From CAYQEC01 sp964569015 (GTDB taxonomy: Bacteria; Actinomycetota; Acidimicrobiia; Spongiisociales; UBA5794): a stretch of DNA of 33,389 bases. Location of the stretch: NCBI GenBank assembly GCA_964569015.1, contig CAZMSN010000017.1:1-33389 (forward strand), given 5' to 3'. The notes under the pieces are model-generated. The model had not been told where the DNA came from. It was given only the letters and a program-made list of their open reading frames with translations, and made no database searches. The position numbers and the translations under genes were made by a program. Positions within the stretch are counted from its first letter, which is position 1. The number at the start of each line of letters is the position of its first letter. Below, in pieces: positions 6,651-15,258 of this stretch.

Positions 6651-8582
6651 ATGACACGGACAGCACCCTACGGCTCGTGGGCTTCGCCGATCTCGGTGTC
6701 CGTGGTGACCGGTGGTGGAGTGGTCCTGGGCGACGTCACCGAAGACGCCGGCACCGTGTGCTGGGTGGAGACGCGGCCGCGAGAAGCCGGCCGCTCAGTG
6801 GTGGTGCGGCGATCCCGCAACGGCGAGATCCGTGACGTGACTCCGCCCGATCTCAATTCTCGCACTCGCGTGCACGAATACGGCGGGGGTGCGTACGGCG
6901 TACGTGGCGAGGTGGTGGTCACGTCGCACTTCTCGGATCAACGGGTGTATCGAATCGACGGGCCGGCGCCCGTGCCGATCACCCCCGAGCCGGCGGTCGC
7001 CGCCGGTGACCGTTTCGCGGACTTCGCCTTCCACGGCGATCGGGTCATCTGCGTGCGCGAACGTCATCGTGACGGCAAGGAGCCGAAGAACTCGCTGGTC
7101 ACGTTCCCGCTGGACGGATCGGAGCAGCCCCGGAAGATCGCCGTGGGGCACGACTTCTTCTCGTCCCCGCGTGTCAGCCCGGACGGCGATCGCCTGGCGT
7201 GGCTGGCGTGGGACCACCCGCGTATGCCCTGGGACGGCACCGAGCTGTGGGTGGCGGCGCTCAACCGCGACGGCAGCATCTCCGAGCCGGAGCGGATCGC
7301 CGGCGGGGAAAGCGAGTCGATCTTCCAGCCGGAGTGGTCGCCGTCCGGCGTGCTCCATTTCGTGTCGGACCGGACCGGGTGGTGGAATCTCTATCGCTTC
7401 GTGGCGGGAACGGCGGAGGCGGTCCACACCATGGAGGCGGAGTTCGGCCTGCCCCAGTGGGGTTTCGGCATGTGTCGCTACGGGTTCCTGGGGGACGGCC
7501 GGATCGCCTGCACGTACTCGGAGGCAGGCGTCGATCGGCTCGCCATCGTCGAAGGCGGCACGTTACGTTCGGTGCACCTCGATTACGACTACCTCGGATC
7601 GTCCATAGGCGTCGGTGACGAGCACGTCTGGCTGATCGCCGGGAGCGCCAGCGAGCCGGTGGCCATCGTCGAGGTGGATGTCGATCGCGAGACCTCCACG
7701 GTGGTTCGCCCCAGCCGCGAGGTCGACGTGCCTCCGACGTATCTGAGCCGGCCCGAGCCATTCGCTTTCCCGACGAGGGACGGTGCGGTTGCCCATGCCT
7801 TCTCATACCCGCCGTGCAATCCCGAGTTCGCCGGACCATCGGACGAGCTGCCTCCGCTGCTGGTGGTGAGCCATGGGGGGCCGACGGGAGCGACCTCGGG
7901 CGTGCTCGACCTCCGCATCCAGTTCTGGACGAGCCGCGGCTTCGCAGTGGTCGACGTCAACTATCGGGGCTCGACCGGCTACGGCCGGGCCTACCGCGAT
8001 GCCCTCAAGGGCCACTGGGGATTGCGCGACACGACCGATTGCATCGACGCTGCCCTCTACTTGGCGGACCAGGGCATGGTCGACCCTGAGCGCATGGCAA
8101 TCCGGGGAGGAAGCGCCGGCGGCTACACCACGTTGTGCGCCCTGACCTTCCACGACGTCTTCGCGGCCGGCGCCAGCTACTTCGGGGTGGGGGACTGTGT
8201 CGCTCTCGCCCGGCACACCCACAAGTTCGAGTCGCGTTACCTCGACGCGTTGATCGGGCCGTATCCGGAAGCCGCCGAGCTGTACCGGGAGCGTTCGCCG
8301 GTGAGCCACGCGGAGGAGATCGATTGTCCCATGATCCTCTTCCAGGGCCTCGATGACGAGGTGGTGCCGCCCGAGCAGGCGGAGAGCATGGTGGCGGCGC
8401 TCGCCGCCAAGGGCCTGCCACACGCCTACCTCTCCTTTCCTGGTGAGGGCCACGGCTTCCGGAGAGCCGAGAACATCGCGCGGGCACAGGAGGCCGAGCT
8501 GTCCTTCTACGCGCAGGTCTTCGGGTTCGAGCCCGCCGACGCCCTCGAGCCGGTGCAGATCGCCTTCTCCGAGCGGCTCTGA
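6651..8582 (+). CDS. Prolyl-oligopeptidase-family (S9) serine peptidase
   Basis: This 643-residue protein has an N-terminal beta-propeller-like half (about 1-370, with WD40/TolB-like repeats such as FSSPRVSPDGDRLAWLAWDHP) and a C-terminal alpha/beta-hydrolase. The catalytic triad is visible: Ser488 in GGSAGG, Asp569 in DDEVVPP and His601 in GEGHGF. HGGPTG forms the oxyanion-side loop. No signal peptide is seen, so it is probably a cytosolic dipeptidyl or acylaminoacyl peptidase acting on short peptides; exact specificity cannot be assigned. It has its own GGAAGG ribosome site and a TAGATT box upstream, and is probably transcribed separately from lysS. Confidence 0.92.
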   Translation: MTRTAPYGSWASPISVSVVTGGGVVLGDVTEDAGTVCWVETRPREAGRSVVVRRSRNGEIRDVTPPDLNSRTRVHEYGGGAYGVRGEVVVTSHFSDQRVYRIDGPAPVPITPEPAVAAGDRFADFAFHGDRVICVRERHRDGKEPKNSLVTFPLDGSEQPRKIAVGHDFFSSPRVSPDGDRLAWLAWDHPRMPWDGTELWVAALNRDGSISEPERIAGGESESIFQPEWSPSGVLHFVSDRTGWWNLYRFVAGTAEAVHTMEAEFGLPQWGFGMCRYGFLGDGRIACTYSEAGVDRLAIVEGGTLRSVHLDYDYLGSSIGVGDEHVWLIAGSASEPVAIVEVDVDRETSTVVRPSREVDVPPTYLSRPEPFAFPTRDGAVAHAFSYPPCNPEFAGPSDELPPLLVVSHGGPTGATSGVLDLRIQFWTSRGFAVVDVNYRGSTGYGRAYRDALKGHWGLRDTTDCIDAALYLADQGMVDPERMAIRGGSAGGYTTLCALTFHDVFAAGASYFGVGDCVALARHTHKFESRYLDALIGPYPEAAELYRERSPVSHAEEIDCPMILFQGLDDEVVPPEQAESMVAALAAKGLPHAYLSFPGEGHGFRRAENIARAQEAELSFYAQVFGFEPADALEPVQIAFSERL

Positions 8583-8663
8583 CCCCCGGCCGCACTGCCG
8601 TTGTCGAGGATTCGGCTCAGCGCGTCGCCGGCTGCGCGCCGGACATCTCGGGCCAGCGGTCTC

Positions 8664-10082
8664 TTAGGCGGTGACGTCGTCGCCGGACGGGCCGATGATT
8701 CTCCAACCGTCTTCCGCCATGCTGCCGAGCACGAGCTGGGGAAAACCGGCGTTGTCGATGGCGAAGCCGATGCACGCGACTCGCCGGTCGCCCTGTGACC
8801 AGGCGTAGGGGCCCGGGGGCAAGCCGGTGGCATCGAGCGCGGCGCCGACGGGACCATCAGCGGCGTAGTCGTCGAGGAGATCTCGGCACAGGGAATCGGC
8901 GTCTTCATAGAGCGTGTACCACGGGTACGCGGCGTCCTGCTCCTCGGAGAACTCAACCGTGCCGAGGTATTCGCTGTCGTGGGGTGCTTCACACGAGATG
9001 GGCTCGCTGACGTACGATCCGCGCCGGCAATCGCCCGTGTTCCTCTCCAGCCGCGATTCCTCTCCGATGCCCGCCAGCGAGTCGCGACGCGGCGCTGGAG
9101 CGCCGGAGGCGTCGTACTCGGTGACGACGCATGCCGTGTAGCGATCCCCCTCCTCCCACTCGAGATCCGACGGGAGGTAGCGGATCAGGCCGACGCTGGA
9201 GTCCTGTTCGGAGATCCCGATGAACTCCACAAAACGCTGCTCGCACGTTTCCCAGGCGTCGACCTGTATCGCGTCGCCTGGGTACGGCGCTTCCGGCCCG
9301 TCGGCGACGGCGCTGCTGCCGATGACCTCATGGGTGTGCCAGCCGTCGCAGGGAACAATCGGCCCGCGGCCGAACGGAGCGAACGGGGCGCCGTCGAGCA
9401 GCTCGTCGTTGCCGAGCCAGAGGCAGTCTCCCGGCTGCCACCGATACTCGTCCTGGTTGGCGGCAGCGAGCGCCTCGAGTACTTCGAGCGTGGCCTCCCT
9501 CGGCCCGGCGGCGACGATGACGACGGTGTTGGAACCCCATGCCATCCAGCCGGTATCGAAGCCCTCGGAGGCGTAAACGAAACCGTGCTCGATGGGGATC
9601 TGCTCCGGTTCCTCGTTGAACGCGGCGAGCAATTGCGCTACGAAGGGCGGCAGTGTCGGGTCACCGCGGGCAACACCGTAGGGGTAGAGCGATGCCACGA
9701 ACACCTCTTCGCCGAAGTCATTTTCGAGCACGTCCCAGACCAACGCCTCGGCAAGCGAATACGCGTTGAGCACCATGTCGAGACGATCGAGTTGCAGGGG
9801 GAACTCGTCGGACGAAACGGGCTCGTATCCGGGAACCGGCGCCAGGGCCTCCTCGGCGAGGTCGAACGGATCGGCAAGCTCGGGAGGCACGATCTCGGGC
9901 TCGGCCGGAATCGTGGTCGTGGCGGATGGCACCGTCGTGGACGATCCCGTTGTGGGCGGGGTGGATACCGTGGTGGTGGTCTCGCCACCGGCGTCACTCA
10001 ATGGAGGGCCCGAGCGGGTGCAGGCAGCCACGAGCATCGTGAGCGACACCGCGAGCAGCAGCGGACGAGGGATCCTGCTCAC
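8664..10082 (-). CDS. Lipoprotein with two septum-formation-type domains
   Basis: This predicted exported lipoprotein has 472 residues. The signal peptide ends in LVAAC at about 17-21, with lipidation on the Cys. A Thr/Pro/Ser-rich stalk (about 33-60) follows. The mature part contains two related cysteine-bearing repeats. The first runs from GDCLWL through VPCDGWHTHEV and a TCEQRF helix to RYTACVV. The second runs from GDCRRGS through SCEAPHDSEYLGTV and LCRDLL to RVACIGF. Each resembles the actinobacterial 'septum formation' domain, with paired cysteines and a C-x-x-x-H-x-x-E core. Its GTG start overlaps the stop of the polyprenyl synthase gene (GTGA), so the two are coupled. A cell-division role rests on the family name only. 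Confidence 0.75.
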   Translation of the reverse strand: MSRIPRPLLLAVSLTMLVAACTRSGPPLSDAGGETTTTVSTPPTTGSSTTVPSATTTIPAEPEIVPPELADPFDLAEEALAPVPGYEPVSSDEFPLQLDRLDMVLNAYSLAEALVWDVLENDFGEEVFVASLYPYGVARGDPTLPPFVAQLLAAFNEEPEQIPIEHGFVYASEGFDTGWMAWGSNTVVIVAAGPREATLEVLEALAAANQDEYRWQPGDCLWLGNDELLDGAPFAPFGRGPIVPCDGWHTHEVIGSSAVADGPEAPYPGDAIQVDAWETCEQRFVEFIGISEQDSSVGLIRYLPSDLEWEEGDRYTACVVTEYDASGAPAPRRDSLAGIGEESRLERNTGDCRRGSYVSEPISCEAPHDSEYLGTVEFSEEQDAAYPWYTLYEDADSLCRDLLDDYAADGPVGAALDATGLPPGPYAWSQGDRRVACIGFAIDNAGFPQLVLGSMAEDGWRIIGPSGDDVTA

Positions 10083-11083
10083 GCCGATCGGGACTTCCTG
10101 GCTGCTTCGACTCTCTCGAGGAGATAGCGGTCGAGTTGCCGGAGGACCGGGGTGAGCTCACCCTCGGGAAGGCGGGAGGCGGCCTTCTCGGCGACCCGAA
10201 GACGTTCCCGGGCCTCATCGAGCACCCGATCGACATGCCCGCCCTCGGTGACGAGGGAGATGACACGGTCGATGACCTCGCGGGGGTGGGGCTTGCCGTC
10301 TTCCAGCAGTGCTCGGATCTCGGGTCCGGCGGGACCATGAAGCGCGTAGAGCACGGGAAGGGTGAAGGTGCCCTCGCCGACGTCGGAGCCGGACGGCTTG
10401 CCGAGGAAGGAGTCGTCGGCGACGAGGTCGAGCACGTCGTCGGCGATCTGGAAGATCAGGCCCATCTCCCACGCCCACTCGCCGATGGCGTCGATCGCCT
10501 CGCGCGACGCCCCGGCGGTGAGCGCTCCGAGGTGAACCGAAGTGCGAATCAGGCTGGCCGTCTTGTTGCCGATCACGGAGTAGTACTCGTCAGGGCCGTG
10601 GTCGAGATCATCCTCGAGCTGGAGCTCGAGCACTTGGCCCTCGCACAGCCTGGCGTAGGTGCGGGCGATGAGGTCCACCGCTTCGGCGCCGAGCGGCGCC
10701 GCTACCTCCGAAGCCCTGGCGAGCAGGAAGTCGCCGGCGAGGATCGCAATCGTGTTGGTCCAGTTGTGATTGACGGACGCCGCGCCCCGGCGCGTCGCCG
10801 CTTCGTCGATCACGTCGTCGTGGTACAGCGAACCGAGGTGCACCAGCTCGACCGACACCCCGGCCTCGACGGGCCCGTGGCCGTCGTTGTCGCCGAGCTC
10901 GGCGGCGACTTGGGCCAGGAGGGGCCGGTACCTCTTTCCACCCGCGGCGAGGAGGTGCTGTGCGATATCGGTGAGGAAAGGGTTGTCCGAGGTCGTGGCC
11001 TCGACCAGGCGCCGTTCGACCTGTTCCATCCGCTTCCACACACGTGGAATCGGGACGAGATCGGTGAAAGTCGGCTGCTCCAT
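10079..11083 (-). CDS. Long-chain trans-polyprenyl diphosphate synthase
   Basis: This enzyme adds isopentenyl diphosphate units to an allylic primer to build a long isoprenoid chain, most likely for menaquinone. It has 334 residues. The first aspartate-rich motif is DDVIDEA and the second is DDVLD; GGKRYRP (IPP binding) and GNKTASL are also present. Small residues (G, S) at positions -5 and -4 before the first motif fit a long product. The open frame extends upstream to 11263, but the extra 60 residues do not look like the family; ATG 11083 (MEQPTF) gives the usual N-terminus. No strong ribosome site precedes it. The ispD and ispF genes in the same window supply its precursors. Confidence 0.88.
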   Translation of the reverse strand: MEQPTFTDLVPIPRVWKRMEQVERRLVEATTSDNPFLTDIAQHLLAAGGKRYRPLLAQVAAELGDNDGHGPVEAGVSVELVHLGSLYHDDVIDEAATRRGAASVNHNWTNTIAILAGDFLLARASEVAAPLGAEAVDLIARTYARLCEGQVLELQLEDDLDHGPDEYYSVIGNKTASLIRTSVHLGALTAGASREAIDAIGEWAWEMGLIFQIADDVLDLVADDSFLGKPSGSDVGEGTFTLPVLYALHGPAGPEIRALLEDGKPHPREVIDRVISLVTEGGHVDRVLDEARERLRVAEKAASRLPEGELTPVLRQLDRYLLERVEAARKSRSA

Positions 11084-11312
11084 GAGGCGCCCGATGGTAC
11101 TCGCCGCAAGATGGTTGCCCCACAGCGTCGTGTGGGCACCTCCCCGGGGCGAATGGCCCACAGGCCCCGAGGGGCGTGCCGTCCGAATCGGACATGAGCA
11201 CGGGATTATCCGGGCCGATTCGGGCGTTTGACTCAACGAAACCATGCTGCGGCCGACAAGCATCGATAGATCAGAGACACAGAGCGGTCGGGGCCTTGGA
11301 CGGGCCCACAGC

Positions 11313-11318
11313 TATACT
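11313..11318 (+). promoter_or_regulatory. -10 box TATACT upstream of clpC
   Basis: TATACT matches the sigma-70-type -10 consensus closely and lies about 53 nt before the clpC GTG, giving a ~45-nt leader. No convincing -35 is seen at 17 bp. The rest of the 287-bp divergent gap (11084-11370) holds no gene and no clear CtsR, CIRCE or ClgR site by eye. Confidence 0.5.
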
Positions 11319-11370
11319 CAGTGAGGCGCCCCGCCTCCGGAGCGCTCGTTGCTCTCGGAACAGGAAGAAC

Positions 11371-13872
11371 GTGTTTGAACGGTTCACGGATCGAGCTCGC
11401 CGGGTAGTTGTGCTGGCGCAAGAGGAGGCTCGCCTCCTCAATCACAACTACATCGGCACGGAGCACATCCTGCTCGGCCTCATCCACGAGGGCGAGGGGG
11501 TGGCGGCTCGCGGTCTCGAGGGCCTCGGTATCAGTCTCGAATCGGTACGCTCCCAGGTCGTCGAGATCATCGGTCAAGGATCTCAGGCGCCCAGTGGCCA
11601 CATCCCGTTCACGCCCAGGGCCAAGAAGGTCCTGGAGCTCTCCCTGCGCGAGGCGCTCCAGCTCGGCCACAACTACATCGGGACCGAGCACATCCTGCTC
11701 GGCCTCATCCGAGAAGGCGAGGGCGTGGCCGCCCAGGTCCTCCAGAAATTGGGTGCCGAACTCCACAAGGTGCGCCAGACCGTCATCCAGCTCCTTTCCG
11801 GCGTCCAGGGTGAGGAAGCGGCCGCCGCTTCCCATCCCGTGGGCAGCGGCCGCGGGAGCAGCGAGGCCGCCCCGGCTGGCTCGACCGTGCTCGACCAGTT
11901 TGGCCGCAACCTCACTCAGCTCGCCCGCGAGCACAAGCTCGACCCGGTCATCGGACGGATGAACGAGATCGAACGGGTCATGCAGGTGCTCTCTCGTCGT
12001 ACGAAGAACAACCCGGTCCTGGTCGGCGAGCCCGGCGTCGGCAAGACCGCCATCGTCGAGGGCCTCGCCCAGCGCATCGTCGCCGGCGAGGTGCCCGACA
12101 CCCTCACCAACAAGCATCTCTACACCCTCGACCTCGGCGCCCTCGTCGCCGGCTCGCGCTACCGCGGCGACTTCGAGGAGCGCCTCAAGAAGGTGTTGAA
12201 GGAGATCCGCACTCGCGGCGACATCATCCTCTTCATCGACGAGATCCACACCCTGGTGGGCGCCGGCGCCGCTGAGGGCGCCATCGACGCTGCCAGCATT
12301 CTCAAGCCGATGCTGGCGCGGGGCGAGCTGCAGACCGTGGGCGCCACCACGCTCGAGGAGTACCGCAAGTACCTCGAGAAGGACTCGGCTCTCGAACGGC
12401 GATTCCAGCCGATCCGAGTCGAGGAACCATCGGTGGCGGACACCATCAAGATCCTCGAGGGCCTGCGCACCAACTACGAAGACCATCACCGAGTCCGCTT
12501 CACCGACCAGGCGCTGGTCAACGCGGCCAATCTCGCCGATCGCTACATCGCCGACCGATTCCTGCCGGACAAGGCAATCGATCTGATCGACGAGGCCGGA
12601 AGCCGCATGCGACTACGGAGGTCGGATCTGCCGGCTGAGGTGAAGGAGATCGACGAGAGGCTCTCGCGACTGCGATCCGACAAGCGCGAGGCCGTCCAAG
12701 CACAGCAGTACGAACGAGCCGCCCAGCTGCGCGACCAGGAACGGTCCCTGCTGGCCGATCGGGCCTCACACGAGCTGGAGGACGACGCCGCTAGCAAGGA
12801 CTTCGCGGCGGTGATCGACGAGGAGGAGATCGCCGAAGTGCTCGCCCAGTGGACCGGGATCCCGGTGCACCGTCTCACCGAGGAGGAGACGACCAAACTC
12901 CTCAACATGGAGACGGAGCTGCATCGCCGTATCGTCGGCCAGCATGACGCGATCGAGGCGGTGTCCAAGGCGATCCGCCGCACCCGGGCCGGGCTCAAGG
13001 ACCCAAAGCGGCCGGCGGGGTCTTTCATCTTCCTGGGACCTTCCGGCGTCGGCAAGACGGAGTCCGCCAAGGCGCTCGCCGAGTTCCTGTTCGGCGACGA
13101 GGACGCGTTGCTCCAGATCGACATGTCGGAGTACATGGAGAAGCATGCGGTCAGCAGGCTCGTCGGGTCCCCGCCCGGCTATGTCGGCTATGACGAGGGC
13201 GGCCAGCTCACCGAGGCGGTACGGCGCAAGCCCTTCTCCGTCGTGCTGTTCGACGAGATCGAGAAGGCCCACAACGACGTCTTCAACATCCTGTTGCAGA
13301 TCCTCGAAGACGGGCGCCTCACCGACTCCCAGGGCCGCACGGTCGACTTCAAGAACACCGTGATCATCATGACCTCCAACCTCGGCACGGCCGAGCTGCG
13401 ACGCAAGTCGATCGGCTTCATGGCCGACTCCGCAGATGTCGGCTACACCCAGATCAAAGAGAAGGTCACGGAGGCGCTCAAGCGGCACTTCCGTCCCGAG
13501 TTCCTCAATCGCATCGACGAAGTGATCGTTTTCCACGAGCTGACGATGGACGAGGTCAAGGAGATCGTGGATCTGCTTCTGCGCCGGGTGCGCCAACAGC
13601 TCGAATCGCAGGCACTCGAGCTCGTGCTCACCGAGGACGCCAAGGAGCGCTTGGCCAAGAAGGGCTACGACCCTCAGCTCGGAGCCCGGCCGCTGCGTCG
13701 CGCCATCCAGCGGCTGATGGAAGATCCGCTCTCGGAGAAGGTGCTCTACAAGGAGTTCTCGGCCGGGTCCACCATCTTCGTCGACGTCGATCCCGAGGAT
13801 GGCGAACGGCTGTCCTTCGCTGCGATCGCCGCGCCCGACAAGCCCCCGGTGGAGCTGGCTGACCAGGGCTGA
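11371..13872 (+). CDS. clpC: ClpC-type AAA+ unfoldase of the Clp protease
   Basis: This is a hexameric ATP-driven unfoldase that feeds substrates to ClpP. Its 833 residues hold two N-terminal Clp_N repeats (about 1-145, both containing HNYIGTEHILLGLI), AAA+ module 1 (Walker A GEPGVGKTA at 219-227, Walker B ILFIDE), a UVR-type coiled-coil segment (about 430-465), and AAA+ module 2 (Walker A GPSGVGKTE at 556-564, Walker B VVLFDE). The IGF tripeptide at 681-683 lies where ClpP-binding unfoldases carry their docking loop, so ClpP partnership is expected. The start is GTG 11371 with AGGA about 8 nt upstream; a longer upstream frame exists but does not fit the family. Confidence 0.97.
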   Translation: MFERFTDRARRVVVLAQEEARLLNHNYIGTEHILLGLIHEGEGVAARGLEGLGISLESVRSQVVEIIGQGSQAPSGHIPFTPRAKKVLELSLREALQLGHNYIGTEHILLGLIREGEGVAAQVLQKLGAELHKVRQTVIQLLSGVQGEEAAAASHPVGSGRGSSEAAPAGSTVLDQFGRNLTQLAREHKLDPVIGRMNEIERVMQVLSRRTKNNPVLVGEPGVGKTAIVEGLAQRIVAGEVPDTLTNKHLYTLDLGALVAGSRYRGDFEERLKKVLKEIRTRGDIILFIDEIHTLVGAGAAEGAIDAASILKPMLARGELQTVGATTLEEYRKYLEKDSALERRFQPIRVEEPSVADTIKILEGLRTNYEDHHRVRFTDQALVNAANLADRYIADRFLPDKAIDLIDEAGSRMRLRRSDLPAEVKEIDERLSRLRSDKREAVQAQQYERAAQLRDQERSLLADRASHELEDDAASKDFAAVIDEEEIAEVLAQWTGIPVHRLTEEETTKLLNMETELHRRIVGQHDAIEAVSKAIRRTRAGLKDPKRPAGSFIFLGPSGVGKTESAKALAEFLFGDEDALLQIDMSEYMEKHAVSRLVGSPPGYVGYDEGGQLTEAVRRKPFSVVLFDEIEKAHNDVFNILLQILEDGRLTDSQGRTVDFKNTVIIMTSNLGTAELRRKSIGFMADSADVGYTQIKEKVTEALKRHFRPEFLNRIDEVIVFHELTMDEVKEIVDLLLRRVRQQLESQALELVLTEDAKERLAKKGYDPQLGARPLRRAIQRLMEDPLSEKVLYKEFSAGSTIFVDVDPEDGERLSFAAIAAPDKPPVELADQG

Positions 13873-14001
13873 TCCCGCTTCGCCGCTCGTTTCCCGTCGT
13901 TCCGTCTCGATCGTCTCTGAAGGACCGGGATCACTAGGATGGCGGTCAGGCCCTGCCGAATCTCCCGGCGGGCCGACTCAACAACAAAGGGTTTTGCATA
14001 G

Positions 14002-15171
14002 ATGTTCAGGACAAAGAGAGCTGCGTTCTTCGCGCTGCTCTTCGCTTTTGCACTCGGCGTCAGCGCCTGCGCCGAGGACGCTGACGACACGACCACCACG
14101 ACGGCTGCCGACACGACCACCACGACGGCTGCCGAGACGACCACCACCGCCGCTGAGGAGACGACGACGCTCCCGGAGGCGCCGGAGGGCCCCGAACTCA
14201 AGGCCTGCCAGGTGTCCAACACCGGCGGCATCGACGGCAACAGCTTCAACGAGACGGCTTGGGAGGGCATGCTGAGGGCCGAGAGCGATCTCGAGGGCGT
14301 GGCCGTGGAGTTCCTCGAGTCGCAGAGCACATCGGACTTCCGTCCGAACATCGACTCGTTCATCAACGAAGGCTGTGACCTCATCATCACCGTGGGTTTC
14401 CAGCTCGCCGATGACACCGGGGCCGCGGCGCGGGACAACGCCGACCAGCTCTTCGCCATCATCGACTACCCGAGCTTCATCGGCCCGATCACCGATGAGG
14501 AAGGCAACGGCGGCGAGAACGTGCGGGGCATCAACTTCAACACCGACGAGGCCGCCTTCCTGGCCGGCTACGTGGCCGCCTCGGCCACCCAGACCGGCGT
14601 CGTCGGCACCTTCGGTCGCATGAACATCCCGACGGTGACGATCGTCATGGACGGCTTCGTCTACGGCGTGCGGTACTACAACGAGGTGAAGGGCACCGAC
14701 GTTCAGGTTCTCGGCTGGGACCCGGAGGCGCAGGAAGGCTCCTTCACCGGGGACTTCGAGAGCGCCGAGGACGGCCGTTCGCTCGGAGCGAGCCTGATGG
14801 ATGGAGGCGCCGACGTCATCCTGCCCGTGGCGGGGCCCGTCGGTCTTGGCACCGCCGCCGCCGCCCAGGAACGCGGTGGCGTGTGGATCGTCGGAGTGGA
14901 CTCGGATTGGACGGCGTCCGCCTCCGAGTACGCCGGCATCGTCCTCACCTCCATCATGAAGCGCATGGACAACGCGGTGTACGCCACGATCAACAACGTG
15001 CTCGTGCTGGGCTCGCTCGGCAACGAGTACTACGGAACCCTCGCCAACGCGGGCGTTGGGCTTGGAACGACCGCCGACGTGGTCTCGAGCGAGACTCTCG
15101 CCGAGATCGAGAGCATCAAGGAAGCGATCATCGCCGGCGAGCTGACGGTGGCGCCTGCCAGCGACGGATAG
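14002..15171 (+). CDS. BMP-family (PnrA-like) substrate-binding lipoprotein
   Basis: This is the extracellular lipid-anchored binding component of an ABC importer; BMP/PnrA proteins usually bind nucleosides. It has 389 residues. The signal peptide ends with the lipobox GVSAC (Cys at about 23), followed by a Thr-rich stalk (about 29-56) and a type I periplasmic-binding fold. Family landmarks are DGNSFNETAWEGM, GCDLIITVGFQLADD, GINFNTDEAAFLAGYVAA, and the late GVDSDWTASASEYAGIVLTSIMKRMDNAV. The gene precedes the ATPase of the same system, separated by a strong hairpin. It looks intact, unlike the downstream transporter genes. Confidence 0.93.
   Translation: MFRTKRAAFFALLFAFALGVSACAEDADDTTTTTAADTTTTTAAETTTTAAEETTTLPEAPEGPELKACQVSNTGGIDGNSFNETAWEGMLRAESDLEGVAVEFLESQSTSDFRPNIDSFINEGCDLIITVGFQLADDTGAAARDNADQLFAIIDYPSFIGPITDEEGNGGENVRGINFNTDEAAFLAGYVAASATQTGVVGTFGRMNIPTVTIVMDGFVYGVRYYNEVKGTDVQVLGWDPEAQEGSFTGDFESAEDGRSLGASLMDGGADVILPVAGPVGLGTAAAAQERGGVWIVGVDSDWTASASEYAGIVLTSIMKRMDNAVYATINNVLVLGSLGNEYYGTLANAGVGLGTTADVVSSETLAEIESIKEAIIAGELTVAPASDG
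14086..14157 (+). repeat. 24-bp tandem repeat encoding a Thr-rich stalk
   Basis: Two exact 24-bp units (14086-14109, 14110-14133) and a degenerate third (14134-14157) encode (D/E)TTTTTAA-type octapeptides just after the lipid-anchored cysteine. It acts as a spacer between membrane and binding domain, and copy number may vary between strains. Confidence 0.85.
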
Positions 15172-15202
15172 CGACCGGTCCGAGAGAGAGTCGTGACAGG
15201 AT

Positions 15203-15231
15203 CAGGAGCCCCTCTTCCGGAGGGGCTCCTG
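15203..15231 (+). terminator. Strong hairpin between the binding protein and ATPase genes
   Basis: CAGGAGCCCCTC (15203-15214) and GAGGGGCTCCTG (15220-15231) form a perfect 12-bp stem with a 5-nt loop, 31 nt after the BMP stop. There is no T tract. Such hairpins often stabilise the binding-protein mRNA or partly terminate transcription so that binding protein exceeds transporter; that role is inferred here. Confidence 0.6.
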
Positions 15232-15258
15232 CGCGCTCGATCCCCGTTTCCATGAGCC

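Noticed and set aside
11084..11263. Longer N-terminus for the polyprenyl synthase
   Set aside because: The extra residues are unlike the family and overlap the clpC upstream region; ATG 11083 gives the expected start.
15172..15258. Classic rho-independent terminator after the BMP gene
   Set aside because: The hairpin is strong but no T tract follows, and the operon continues; kept only as a candidate terminator or stabiliser.
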